A stretch of DNA of 64,000 nt from Azolla caroliniana (taxonomy: Eukaryota; Polypodiophyta): contig JBHGNT010000007.1 of NCBI GenBank assembly GCA_043228905.1, positions 3,100,001 through 3,164,000 on the forward strand. Reading direction: 5' to 3'. Each line of letters begins with the position of its first letter. Position 1 is the stretch's first letter. Of this stretch, positions 1 to 12,600 are shown piece after piece. A program made the position numbers and the translations under genes. The notes below the pieces were generated by a model. The model searched no databases. It was not told the DNA's origin and worked only from the letters and a program-made list of their open reading frames with translations.

Positions 1-104
1 GCGTATGGAGAAAGCAAAGGCAATGTACCGACGTGAAAGGGGCGGGCATTCAAAGAATCTATCTATATACATACATATATGAAGACATGTGACATCCCAT
101 TCCC

Positions 105-176
105 TAACACACACACACACACACACACTTCATAAAGAATCTCGCAAGGGTCACGTGACATCCATTCCCTTGATGT

Positions 177-207
<31 letters not shown>

Positions 208-640
208 CCCACGCTCTGTAGAGAGAGAGTGTATGCGCGTTGACATAAAACATACACATTCTCTCTCTCTCTCTCTCTCTCCACACACACACCTTCTCTC
301 TTTCTCTCTCTACACACACCCCCTCTCTCTCTCTCTCTCCATACACACACCTTCTCTCTTTCTCTCTCTACACACCACCCCCTCCCTCTCATTCTCTCTC
401 CACACACCCTCCTCTCTCTCCTCATCTTTTTCTCCTCCATTGGCTGCCATGTGGCCCCCCCTCTCTCTCTCTACAGATAGAGATAGAGAGAGAGCGTGAG
501 GGATTATCCGCTGACAGAGAGAAAAAGAAGAAAAGAAGAACAACTGAAAGTGGAAGAAAGGACGCCATAGCTCCAGGGAAAGAGACAGACACAGACAGAC
601 AGACCACAGAGAGAGAGAGAGAGAGAGAGTACAGACACTG
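105..640. repeat. Composite CA/CT/GA microsatellite upstream of the first gene
   Basis: Long stretches of (CA)n and (CT)n alternate from about 105 to 420, followed by GA-rich DNA with a pure (GA)n run near 607-629. Long open frames exist here on both strands, but they only translate dinucleotide repeats and are not genes. The repeats end about 180 bases before the first start codon, so the GA-rich part may lie in the promoter or 5' UTR. This is the start of the window, so what lies upstream is unknown. Confidence 0.9.
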
Positions 641-822
641 ACAAAAGAAACAACAGAAAGTAGAAGCGAGGACGCCATAGCTACTGTATAGCTTGAGAGA
701 GAGAGGGAGACATTGTATATGTACATGCACATGAGAACAACAGATTAAAGTGGAGAAAACGGAGTGAGAGAAAGAGCAGCAGTAGCAGTAGCACCAACAG
801 CAGCAGCAGCTGAAATTCAGCT

Positions 823-2079
823 ATGGCGAGAGGACCTCCTCCTCCATCGTCTTCTTATTCTTCAGAGAATGTCACACAACCAGATGATATTCATCGGCAT
901 TACCTTGATCAGAGCTTACCTAACCATGATTCTTCTTCTTCTTCTTCATCTTCTTCTTCTTCTTCTTCTTCTTCTCTCTCTACATCTTCTTCTTCTTCTG
1001 CTTCTGTGAGTGCTCTCTCTTTCAGCTTCGTGGCTACTGCTGTTCTCATTTCTCTCTTCCTCCTCATGGCCATATTCGAGCGTTTCTTGAGACCTGTTGC
1101 TTCTTCTTCGTCTGCTTCACCTCCACCATTATCGTCTCCATCTCCATCTAACCTCAGCTCAGATCGTGACAAAACAGACCGATCTTCACATTTCTGCGTA
1201 AGTCTTTTTGCATCTCTTGTAATGATCAGAGAAACAAATTCGTCGTTTCCTGTGTAATAAAATTTAGCTGTTGTTGCTTTTCTTCGTCAACTGCATTGTT
1301 CCTGTACAATTTGTTTCCCATGTTTCTGATCAGATAAACAATTCCCCGTTTCCTAACAACAATAGTTTCTAATTTTTCTCCTCGTTTCCTGTTCATTTCT
1401 GTGCAACCATAGTTTACCCTCGCTCTGATTCGAGAAATAAATTCCCCCGTTTCCTGTCTACCAAACTAGTTTCAGCTAATTTTCTTCGTTTTCTGCTCCG
1501 TTCTGTGTAATGTAAGCTCAAAAACTTTCCTCCTTTCATTGAACCTTTGTTTTTCGCTTTATTTTCTCTCCCCGTCCTCTGAAAGTTTTTCATCACACAT
1601 TCTCATTTCTCCGTGAGCGTCAATCTCTCAAACTCAGATTATTTTTGCAGCTCCTCCTCACTTCTTCTTTTGAAAGTCGGGATCGTTTTTCTTCCTTTTG
1701 TTGAAGAATTCTCTGCTCCTTCCTCCAGTTTTGCATTTCTCTCGACAAAGAATTTTCTGTTGATTTTTTTTCCATCATTTTTTCATTGCAGGAGTATGTT
1801 GGAGGGATCACAGTGGTGATGCCAGGAGAGGATTTCCCCACCTTCATTGCTAAACCAGCTCCATTGATGATTCAGCTGGAGCAGAAGATGACGAAGAACC
1901 AACAAGAACAAGAACAGGAGAAAGATGTACTTAAATCGTCAACATTAACATCATCGTCTTCTTCATCTTCATCGTGGCCATCATCATCATTACCAAGTTC
2001 TTCTTCTTCTGCATGTGATCTGATGCAGGAATCTGGACTCACAAAGCAATACACAACGGCAATAACTTTGACGCCATGA
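823..2079 (+). CDS. Ser-rich single-pass membrane protein, plant-specific, function unknown
   Basis: Two exons, 823-1197 and 1792-2079, give 220 residues. Intron 1198-1791 has a GTAAGT donor and a pyrimidine-rich TTGCAG acceptor in phase 0. The N-terminus is Pro/Ser-rich with an almost pure serine run at residues 37-51, encoded by a TCT/TCA microsatellite. One hydrophobic helix spans about residues 65-86 (core VLISLFLLMAIF). A Ser/Pro-rich linker follows. Exon 2 opens with the motif VVMPGEDFPTFIAKPAP at about residues 133-149, then a Lys/Gln-rich and Ser-rich tail. I recall that motif from small plant proteins annotated only as membrane or proline-rich proteins; no function is known to me. 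The start is the first ATG in frame, after an upstream GCA/GCAGCAG-rich leader. The tail would be cytosolic or lumenal depending on an orientation I cannot determine. Confidence 0.75.
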
Positions 2080-2510
2080 TGATGATGATCATCATAACGA
2101 GTTATCATGAGCTGCGATACACCTCTCTGTTATGTATTCTGGAATCTTCTAGAATCTTGAAGGTTTTGGAATCTAACACTAGCACATTGGATCTTAACCA
2201 GATTCACATTTCACATTCAGTTCTAGGTGAGGAGGTTTTGATCTAATTACACTACTCTCTATATTCTCATCTCATTGTAGAATAACTAACTAGCTCATCT
2301 AATTGAACGGTGACTAATCATTGAGAGAGACACACATACAAATACACACATTCACGATATGCTCACTACTGCTTGACAGGTCAACACCACACACACTCAC
2401 ACACTACTTATCAAATTAGTTAGATCCTATACCCAATCAGTTTGTAAATAGCTTCATGCTTTTATCTTCTTCTGGTTGGGAGAACCGTTTCTTCCTCTTG
2501 CGAGATTACA

Positions 2511-2533
2511 CCCCCCCCCCCCCCCCCCCCCCC
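2511..2533. repeat. Poly-C tract, 23 bases
   Basis: An uninterrupted run of C within ordinary AT-rich intergenic sequence. Runs of this length are often miscounted in assemblies, so the exact length should not be trusted. Confidence 0.9.
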
Positions 2534-4559
2534 AAACAACCTTTGTTTGGAGGGATAAAGAATCCACCGGCTCCTCTCTTAACCCTTCCCTTGTAAACCT
2601 CTCATATAATTGAGCTTAGTGGTGTCTGGAACCAATTGTTTATCAATGAGTTCTAACTAAACATGATTATCAGAGGTATTTGATACCCAAAGGGTTAGTA
2701 CTCCGATAGAGTGAGGATTGAGTAATTGATATAAAGTTAAAACTTTGAGAGCACTCAACATGTGATATAGAGAATTCATCTCTCCGTTAGGGGTAATTTT
2801 TGAAGCAAACCTATAATTCTAAGTTAGGGGCTTAAGATGATGTAGAGTGATTGGTTGCGGGCACTGAATGATGTGCCCACTTAGATCTCAATTTTTTTCT
2901 CTTTGCAAGGTACTAAAATGCATTTGAACATGTATAGAACAAAAAGAAGCTCTTACCTTAAAAGCAAAGTGAACCATATAAAAATATAGACAGGAACTCT
3001 ATAGAATATCAACCTATTAGTATATTACCTCAACCGATGGTGCTTAATCTATTCCAAATTCCAATCCATTTCAAGAAGGGTTTCATTTATGGCAAAAGCA
3101 CCTACAAAGTCACAAATGTTCCTTCCTTCCTACACATTATTGGGAATGAATGTGGAGCAAGGAGGAATCCAAATAGCACTTTCTAACAAGATAAAGTGTG
3201 GGTTTCAACTATGTGTTAAAAAGAAAAGGTGTGAAATGTCATTTCTATTGTTGCATCTTACATGCGAGTTTGTACCTAACAAAAATTTCCTTGGCAAGAA
3301 GTAATGAATATGAAAAATCTTTACAATGAAAGACAAAGAATGTGATGAACATCATTACTTTTGTTTAGAAAAGCCTATTATGGAACCTTGTACCACAACG
3401 TTTATTTCCTAGCTAATATAAAGTTCATTTTGTGAATCTTGGTTTAAGGTAGTATTACCTTTATGTAATCATGTAACACTTTATTTCACTATTTAAGGAT
3501 ACATTTGTTTAGAAGGACACGAACGAGACATATGCTACCCGAAATCTTTTTGTATGTAAGGTGAGTAACAACAAGTCTTAAAGTTGTAGCAATAATAGCC
3601 TTCATCGTATCAGTTATTCATTTGTCAAATCCTGTCCAGCATATCCTGGAACTAGCAAAAAACCCTAGATTACTCCGATCTTCCACAGATAATGAAAATA
3701 TATGTATCGTTAAGTTTTAACTCTAGCTAAGAAAACAAAAAATGTCCAAGAGGTGGGTTGATTATATAATCATCAAGTAATTGTCTACAATCTATAAGGA
3801 GATCCTCCACCATAAGAGGTTTTATACAATAGCGTATCCATGTAAACGTAATAAAAGTAAAAAAAAAATGTAATAAGTTTGTGTGTGTCATGGTTCATGA
3901 GTTATTTTTGTGTTTTGAGTTAAGAGAAAATTTATTGACAATTTGAAAAGTATATTTTCTTCCTCTTCACTTTTGATTGTGCCTTACTATTTGGGGCATT
4001 CGTAATTTTGGACCCATAACATACTTATGCTATGCCTCTTGCTTCATTTAGCTGGTTTTTAATTTCGTTGTCTCTTTGACTACTTTTACGTAATGATGAT
4101 GATGTTGACTCTAAGTATTCTAATGTTTGTGAAGTACATAGATATTTTTATTTTTATTAAATTTTTTTATGAAATTTGTCATTCTCCCCATTTCCACACA
4201 TGCGATGCACTTGCTTTTTTGCTTCACACTATTCTAATCCCAATATGTTTTCACTAAGCTTTGTATCAATAGTAGAGGATGATTATGGTGTTGTATTGAC
4301 ATGTTCCCTTGTTCCTTGGGTACGATGGTTTATGCACCACGTAGTTGTTTCCGTTCTAGATTGCCCAAATTTGTTATTCGTCTAATTCTACTCATCCAAT
4401 TTTATTCACTTTTTATTCTAGACTTCGTGTTATGATAGGATTGTTGAAGTCCTCACAAGGGTGGTATGGGCACCAACAAAATGCTAGAACCAAGAAAGCA
4501 AGTATGAGTACCATAGAATCACCTCAGAGAAATATATATGCCATTATGAGGATGTCATA

Positions 4560-4885
4560 TACAAAAGCATGTCTTCCAACGCATTGAATATGAAGAAGCA
4601 TGGAATCATTTAGGATCATTGCAACGCAAGAGCCTCTTGGCAAATATGGTCACTTATTTTTGCACCTTAAGAGTTGTCCAACCATTGGTGAGGAATAATA
4701 TTATGGTAGGCAATGCGTTGGTGGATATGTATGCCAATTGTGGTGGCCTCACTCAAGCACAAGGTGATTTTTAGTGGATTTCTAGTTAGAACCACGATAG
4801 ATATATGGTTGTCCAATGTTTCAAATGTATGTTGAAATCAGGTTTAAAACCTCATGCAACCACATTCACATGCAATATTCATTGT
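4560..4885 (+). pseudogene. Pentatricopeptide repeat (PPR) gene relic
   Basis: From 4703 one frame reads VGNALVDMYANCGGLTQAQ, which matches the repeat signature of plant PLS-type PPR proteins (consensus GNALVDMYAKCG). About 90 bases later, in the same frame but past two stop codons, MLKSGLKPHATTFTCN matches the next PPR segment (consensus M..SGL.P...TF). The two pieces are spaced like successive PPR motifs. Upstream sequence from about 4560 has no clean frame. Intact PPR proteins bind organellar RNA; this copy is broken by stops and too short to function. It is probably an old duplicated or retroposed fragment. Confidence 0.7.
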
Positions 4886-5372
4886 AATAGTGGACTATTT
4901 TAATACCAGTGGAGGATATTTTTTATAATAAAAAAAAACATGCCTTCCAACATTGGTACAAGGAAGTAGCATCACGCAAAGATGTCATGTAACTTCTAGT
5001 CAATACATGTTTATTGGTATTAAAGACAAGGTGTTTCAAACCAACATTTGTGTATTTTAAATCAAAAGACAAGGAATCTCCACTTGTAAGCATGTCTCCC
5101 AAAATCAAATATCATTTTTTTGGGGTTTATAAGAAACAACGGAGTAAACTAAATGAAATAAAAGATAGATCAATATCCAAAGCAAGAACATTGATTGGAA
5201 CCAAAGTAACCAATCTTATAACAACTTCCCAAAATCTACCTTATGAAAATGCATGGGTTTTAGTAAAAGTGTGTAGTTTCAAAGGCCATTTTTATTTAAC
5301 ATGATCTCTCCGATTCTCAACAAGCAATACGATTTTTCAAAACTTCAACATAATATAACTAACCAATGAGCT

Positions 5373-5420
5373 CCCCCCCCCCCCCCCCCCCCTCTCTTTA
5401 TCTCTCTCTCTCACACACAC
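5373..5420. repeat. Poly-C run followed by (CT)n(CA)n
   Basis: Twenty consecutive C residues at 5373-5392 run into a CT tract and a short CA tract. Intergenic, with no coding context. Confidence 0.85.
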
Positions 5421-6561
5421 ATTTTATAACCCTCAATAAGCTACCTTGTTGGATAAAACGGATTTTCCTCTTTTGGCATGCAACGATTGTCTTTCCTTTA
5501 TTTACATGCACCTAATCTTATCTTCTCATGGGCATCCAGTTTGACCAAAAGCAAATGTTGCACATATGCCTATGTTGCATGTATTCTCGTTGTCTTTTGC
5601 ATGTTGTTGCCATGTCATTGTCCATTCAACCATCTTTAGTGGTAGTGGGTATCAATCCTTAACCTTTTGTTGGCATAGATTAGCTCTTGCAATTTGAGCT
5701 ATCTTTCGTTCTTGTCTTAACTTTTTCCTTTTCCTTCAATTGGCTACTTTAATCAAATTCATGAGTTACCATGAAGATTGACCACATCATGACATTGTTA
5801 CATGTATGTGGTGCAAGAACTGTCCATGTCAACTTGAAATAGAGAACCCCAAAGGAGTCAACCTAAAAATACACTTTGCAATATGATCACATGATCTATC
5901 ACCCTAACAACCACATGATCTACTCAATGAGCATAATAGCATGCATGGATCATGTTGGCCTTGTTGACATTAGAATATAACCAACATATCTCTTCCTCTC
6001 CTGTGCAATGTAGAGAGATCTCACTTTATTGTAATAACCACATTGGGCCACATTCAAGCTTGCTTTCCCCATAGTTTCAACCATACTAGGTTTATGCGAC
6101 ATGGTGAAAACACATTTGGGGGAGCAACTCTACCATGCTCATATGTCCACAAAATCAACGCAAATAGATCCATTCCTATCATAGTTTTTTCCTATCCAGC
6201 TAAATAAACACAACGAACGTAGAGTAGTTAGACACTCGGAGCAGTTGGATACGTTATCATGATGTCTACAAGCCAATTAATTGTTCTTGAATGGTTCGAA
6301 CTCATGTGTGTATAGTCGACAGAGAGGCACGGGGGAGTCTTGAGCAACCTTCCATTGAGTCACGAATTAGTATGTCGTTCAAATCGGTAGTAACTCAACC
6401 ATATTATATACACACGGATCAAAGACATTGTCGGATGAAGCGAGGTGTGTCTCGGGGGCTTCTTCCCATACTCTACATACTTCTTAACAAAACTAATAAT
6501 GTGAACACATGAGAATGATTTTTGTGTAGTAGTGGTAGAATCCGGAATCGAACTTGAGATC

Positions 6562-6608
6562 TCTGTCTGTCTGTCTGTCTGTGTCGATCGATCGATCGAT
6601 CGATCGAT
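6562..6608. repeat. (TCTG)n(TCGA)n tetranucleotide repeat in the 5' leader
   Basis: About five TCTG units (6562-6582) are followed by about six units of the self-complementary tetramer TCGA (6584-6608). The tract ends 11 bases before the chosen ATG at 6620, so it most likely lies in the 5' UTR of the downstream gene, where the TCGA part could fold into a hairpin. Confidence 0.9.
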
Positions 6609-6619
6609 GCCATTCCCCC

Positions 6620-9600
6620 ATGGCTCGTACATTCTCTGCATTCGTGGTCGACAAGGAGGAATGGAACCTCATGCACGCTCTCTCTTCCCAACTCATCAAG
6701 AAGCTCAGAGAGAGAGGATTCTATGCTAACTTTAAGAACCTTCGAGAGCTCGAGCTTCACTGCATTCGCTTTGCTAAAGACCCCCATGCAGAGTCCGCTG
6801 CTTCACGAAGAGCCGGCGAAGATGGAAGAGATAAGCAAACACAGAGCGCTTCTCTCGCCTCCAAAGCTGAGACTTTATCTGGAGCTACCAAGTAAGCATT
6901 CCTAGAACGCATTTTTTTCCAACCAATTAAAAATACAGGCTAGGGTTAGGGTTTCGTGGTTTTAAGTTCCATTACCACGTAAGCATAATTTAATACTAGT
7001 AGGGTTTATGAAAGACCCTTTTTTCTCAATTTCAAACAATTAACATGAGACGTTCTTGAGATTAAGGTATCTTTCCATGTACTTTACTTAGCAGGTTTTG
7101 CCTTAGGAATAGAGTTTACAAACAGGTAGCGATTCAAAATACGGGCTAGTTGAGATGTTCGTCAGTTTAGGTTTTAAGGTCCACTTCCAAGTATGCATTT
7201 TAGTACCAGTAGGATTCATGAAAAAACCATTTGTCTTTCTTTTAAAAATTTGCAAAGATACATGATAGCTAAGATATTCTTAGGTTTAGAGTTCAGGGTT
7301 TATGTTTTTTTAAGCATTAGAAGTTTAGGGTCTTCATCTTGAACTTCCAGGTAAGCATTCTACGTAGCATGGCTCACCGAAATCCTATTCCTGTTCAACT
7401 AATCAAAATACATGTTGGTCAAGATCTTAGCCATTTGAGGACAGAGTTTATTGTTTACGTTTTACTAGTAATTATGAATCTTATTAGCATGACTCCTCAA
7501 AATCTTGTTTTTTTTCAACCAAGGAAATAATAGTTGAAATCAATTGTTGTCTGTTTGGATTTAGGGTTATGTTAGGTTTGTAATTAGCATGGCTCATGAA
7601 AAACTATCTTCAATCAAATACATGCTAGTTGAAAACTTTGCCAGGTTAAGGATAGGGTTTACTTCTGAGTAAACATTTTACTCAGTAAGGCTCATGAAAA
7701 ATCTGATATTTTCCACAAATTAAGATACTTGCTAGGCAATATCTTTGCCACTGTATGCTCGAGGGCCTTCATGTGGAACAACCAAGCGGACATTTTCGCA
7801 GGGCACACAAGTCATGAAAAACCTTTTCCTCAACCAACCAATGTAACTCTTAGTGGACATCTTCACATCTCAAACATCGTATTCTGAAAGAGTAAGCTTA
7901 TTCGCAGGAAAAGCTTATAACCACCATAATAAACAGAGAGGCTTTCCCCAATGTGAACAAATCTCTTCAAACTATCATTACTTTCAAGTGTTGTTTTATC
8001 ATCATGAACCAACACTCTAGCCCAACGGTTTCCACCACTGGGGTTGAGACCCAGTTTTCCCGTGGAACACCATTTCCTGTCTGTGATCGTGCAAAGTAAA
8101 AACTGAAGTCCATAGCCATACTTTCTCACCGTCTATTAGGATTGGTAAAGGCTGCAACAACCCCCATGTCTTTTGCCTGTCAAATTCAACTTTTTCACGT
8201 ATTATGCATGTCCTTCTGAATGTTTCAACATCACAACGCAAACATGGGCAATAAAATAAATCTCAACAGCTTTCACAGTGACATCAATTTCACAATGACC
8301 TACATAGGGTGAAGCACGACTTTCAACTGTAACGTTAGGCCCTAACTGCTTCATGATGCATAGCTTTTCATGCATCATAATAAATCCATCTTTGAGATTA
8401 TACGGCAGATGGTGCTACCCACCGGGTAGCAGTTCATCATCTTTGCAAAATAATCCTCCTATGTATTTCTCTTGTATTTCATCTAGCTCATGGCGATAGG
8501 TAATACACACTGTTGACATGTGTAGTCTGCTTGACAATAAATCAGATACCACATTCTTTTGTACTTCTATATGCAGAATTTGAAAGTGAAACTTGGTCAC
8601 AAAATTTGCTCATCCCATGCACAGAAAGCTTTTTAACTGAATCTGGTGATAGCCACTTTTAAATTGATTTCACTAAAAATTGTCCTTCTTAAGAAATCAA
8701 GAATATCATCAATTCTTGCTATCAGAAGTCTGTTTTTCATACTGTCCTTATTATGCACTATAATCAATACACATGTGCCAATAACTATGTTCCTTTTGCA
8801 TTAAAAAATACTTGAGAACAATAAGAAATGAACTGAACTAGATTAGCCCCATGTCTAAAGTTCATTTGCTTGGCTCATGGGTTTTTTCGTTCGGTTGCAC
8901 TAACATTGTAAGGCAGTTTGTTAGTAGGACAGACACAAATCAATCATATTATTTTTGGGATTCAGGAGGCAGCTCTCCTGGTAAAGAATCTGAAAAGAAT
9001 TTCTGAAAGCATTCAAGAAAGCTGCCTAGAGAAATTAGATTCAACTTCATATACATTAATATTCTTTGCAAAGATCAAGTACAGCATTAAGATTTTTCAC
9101 AACACCAGCAATAACAGAAACCAAGATAACAGGACCAGACCCCCTCTAAATTTCATTGAAGACAGGAGTCTTTCTTTAATGTAGTACAAGGATAATCTCT
9201 TTGTTATAGGTATCTACTAAGAAGTTACTTGACCTCGCATCAATATGGACCACCATGGCAACACATTAACCTTCAAGAAGGTGGCTACCTCGCAAACTTT
9301 GACGATTTACCGATTCTCCAAATTTGCTTAATTTCATCAACAGTGGAGAGATTTTACACAAATGAAGAAAGATCTACTTAAGATTTTCTTTTGCTATGAC
9401 TTCATTTCACATCCAGAAAACCATATTGCCCCTGAACCATGAGTTTGATACCTTGTTGGCCCCAAATGCCCCTTTCAATATTTATTTATTAATAACTAAT
9501 TGAAGATTGTATGGTAAGATACATTCTAAACCCTTGCAAACCAGCTAGCTGTTTAAGCCTATATCAGGAGTGAAACCTATATATTGAGTTTCCAAAGTAA

Positions 9601-12600
9601 TCTCTCCTGAACACAGTAGGAAAGAGAGTAAGAAGCTCTGATTCCTGCAGATTTTTTGCTCTCTAATAGGTCTCCAATTCGCTCTCTAAAACTGAATTCG
9701 CATCCAGAGAGCCATATTGCTCCTGGACCGAGAATTTGATACCTTGTTGGCCCCATGTGCCCCTTTCAATATATAATTGTTAATAACTAATTGATGATTA
9801 TACAAGAAGATAGATTCCAAACCCTTGAAAATCAGCTAGCAATTTAAGCCTATATCAGGAGTGAAACCTATATATTGACGTTCCAAGGTAATCTCTGCTG
9901 AACACACTAGGAAAGAGAGTGAGAGGCTCTGATTCCTGCAGATTTTTTGTTCTCTAATAGGTCTCCTATTCACTCTCCAAAGCTGAATTTCAAAAGAGAT
10001 TTATTTTAAATAAGGTAAGTCCTTCTTATACTGCAGTGTCATCTCTTCAAAAGCAATAATTATCTTAGCCCTCTCACTTATCGATGCTTATAACCAAGTG
10101 AATTTATGTAGGACCTCGTTTAAGTGACTTTACAATGTACAACTTTATTATTGGACACACAAAACTCCACACATCACAATCCAATGCTAACCAGACTGAC
10201 CACATGCCGATCCCAGGGCATATGCCTATAGATTCTTTAGTCTAGGGGTCATTGGCCATCAACCGTGTCATATTGGCCATGTAATGTTGTCTTGGCCAAT
10301 TTCAAGAGTTCTGAAGATCAAATAAAAAATTGTTTTTATTAGAAAAAAGGCATATAAAGATAACATTTCCTTGTGACAAACTTGAGCACCAGATTATTTT
10401 ATCTGCCTTTATTGATTATCAATAAAGAAAAACCAAAAGAGCCACCAGTTATGTGGCCAACAGGACATCAGCTAGGAAATCTAGCTCTGTGGATGAATAA
10501 TTAAGCCCTAGTGAGTTCAGAATCTTACGTAGGCGTTGTTTTATTAAATTTTAACTAAAATTGGTGGTTCTTTAGTGATTTTCTGCCATTTTTGAATTCC
10601 AGTGAACAGTTTCAAGAGGTCATGAAAAGAAAGTGTTTTTTTATGGCAAACCAAAATAATTGGCATTACCTGCTAGTCAAGACCTTCACCTCTGCTTTAG
10701 GGCTTAGAGTTAGGAAAGTGAGTGTATTATCATGTATAATAAAGTTCATAGTTCATGCATTCTTTCTGATAATCCATATATTGCCATCAATAAACACGAT
10801 TTTTAGTTAATTGTTGTGGATTCATTCATATTGTATTTTGAACTGTTTATTCTGTTTAAGATAATCCTTTCTAATAAAATGGTGCAATTTGAACAGCATC
10901 TGCCAGGTTGAACATGTTGTGCAGTCTCCAAGCACAGATAATATCAATGATGACACAAAATGCAATGGAGATCTTGCTGAGAATCCAGATTCAATTTCCC
11001 CTGTAAATGGTCCTTTTCCATGCAAAGAATTATCAGATGATCAAATACTTGATGAGTGGTGCCTTATGGGAAAGGATGGTAAAAATGTTCCAATAATGGA
11101 GCTTTCCTATGATGTATCAGACCCAAATGAAATTTCATTATCAGGTTACATAACAGCAAAACATCAGAGAATTAGTACCAGAGTTCTGAAATGGAAATTT
11201 GTTTCAACAGCTGAAAAAGGACTTGTAATTTATGTCAAAACTACATTGAAATCTGTGTGGTATTAATTCAACATCTTAAGCAAATTATATCACTCTTCAG
11301 CTTTCATTTTATGTGATTCACTGTATGAAAATTGAAATACTGTCTTCTTTGATTCATTAGGTCTCAACTAGGAAAACCTCAGACAGACTATGAACAAACT
11401 ATTAAAAGTGTACTCGTTTACATGCATCTGTTTTCAATGCCAAAGGAGGCCATGGGGAGTTCAAAGACAATATTACTTCATCTACAGAACAAGTTTCAGT
11501 ATGGTATTCATACCCTTTAGCAAATACAGAGTGTGGATAAAATAGAACCTTCTTTAGGAGAATCATGCTTCCATTGAATGCATAGTTATATTGGAGCATG
11601 TTTGCTTGATCATGATATTAAATTGAACATACAAATGTGGCTACAGTTATTGGCCAGTCAAACCAAGAGTATCAGATTTACAAGATTGTCTTCTTTTGGC
11701 AAAGAAACTGGATTTAAGCTCCACATTTGTGAGTTTTATCTGCTCCTTTAAGCTGAACAAATATACAATATAATAATATAAATAAACAAGCGAGCAAATA
11801 GTCAAATAATGCATGTGCATTATGTACATACAGAAATATATATTCATCTGTAATTTTAATGCACTGGTTCCGAGGTGCTATAATTTTGTTTGTTTTTTCC
11901 CCTCCTACTTTTTGGCAGCCGAAAATCATGGAAGAGATTGAAGAGATGGAAGAATCAAATGAAGGTAATGACAGCATGCCTTTACCTCTTAAACATTTGG
12001 AGAGGCAAAAGGTAGAAATTGGTAGCCATGAGCTAGGTAGTGCAATGGACAAGAGCAGCATGTCTGCTCCTGGAAGTAACAGAAATAACATTGTACGGAG
12101 ATCAACTAAAGAGGAAAAAACTCTACACGAACAATCTGAAGATGTCTTAGTGGATCACACAGATATTGCTCATGCTCCACTCAGCTCAATAAATCAGAAT
12201 TTAAAAGAATCAAAAGAAACCTGTCAAAGTACTGAGGACTCTGCACAGGTAGCAACAAGAGCTGGTGGATTGAGGTAATTATAATTATGTGAATTTTCTG
12301 CTGGTGAATTTGATTTGGAGAGCTGCATTCTCGTGTTGTTGAGGGAATATACAGTGGAAATATTGGTTCATAGAGGTATATTTTGCTATTCAAATCAGAA
12401 AACGGACAGCATCACAACAACCTGGAGATGCTTTTGAGTTTCAACACACAATCAGCAAAGAATTCAATAATTCTTGTCAGATTGATGGAAAGCAGAATGT
12501 CTCAGAGCCTGATAAAATTAAAGAAAGGTTAGCTATTCAGTGGTTATAAGAAAGATGCTTTCTTACTTTGAAAAAAAATTCTTTGTTACTGAAGGAAAAG

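Larger units (their letters stand above)
2080..6561. other. Gene-poor intergenic region
   Basis: AT-rich DNA with short open frames that look random. It contains a C homopolymer at 2511-2533, a PPR relic near 4560-4885 and a second C run plus (CT)n(CA)n at 5373-5420. I see no other gene. Confidence 0.6.

Noticed and set aside
63-732. Long open frames on both strands at the window start
   Set aside because: They only translate CA, CT and GA repeats (strings of His-Thr, Ser-Leu, Arg-Glu) and overlap each other.
909-1172. Minus-strand Glu-rich open frame
   Set aside because: Antisense of the serine-codon microsatellite in the first gene.
5014-5304. 96-residue plus-strand frame
   Set aside because: Lys/Ser-rich low-complexity composition, no motif, no splice context.
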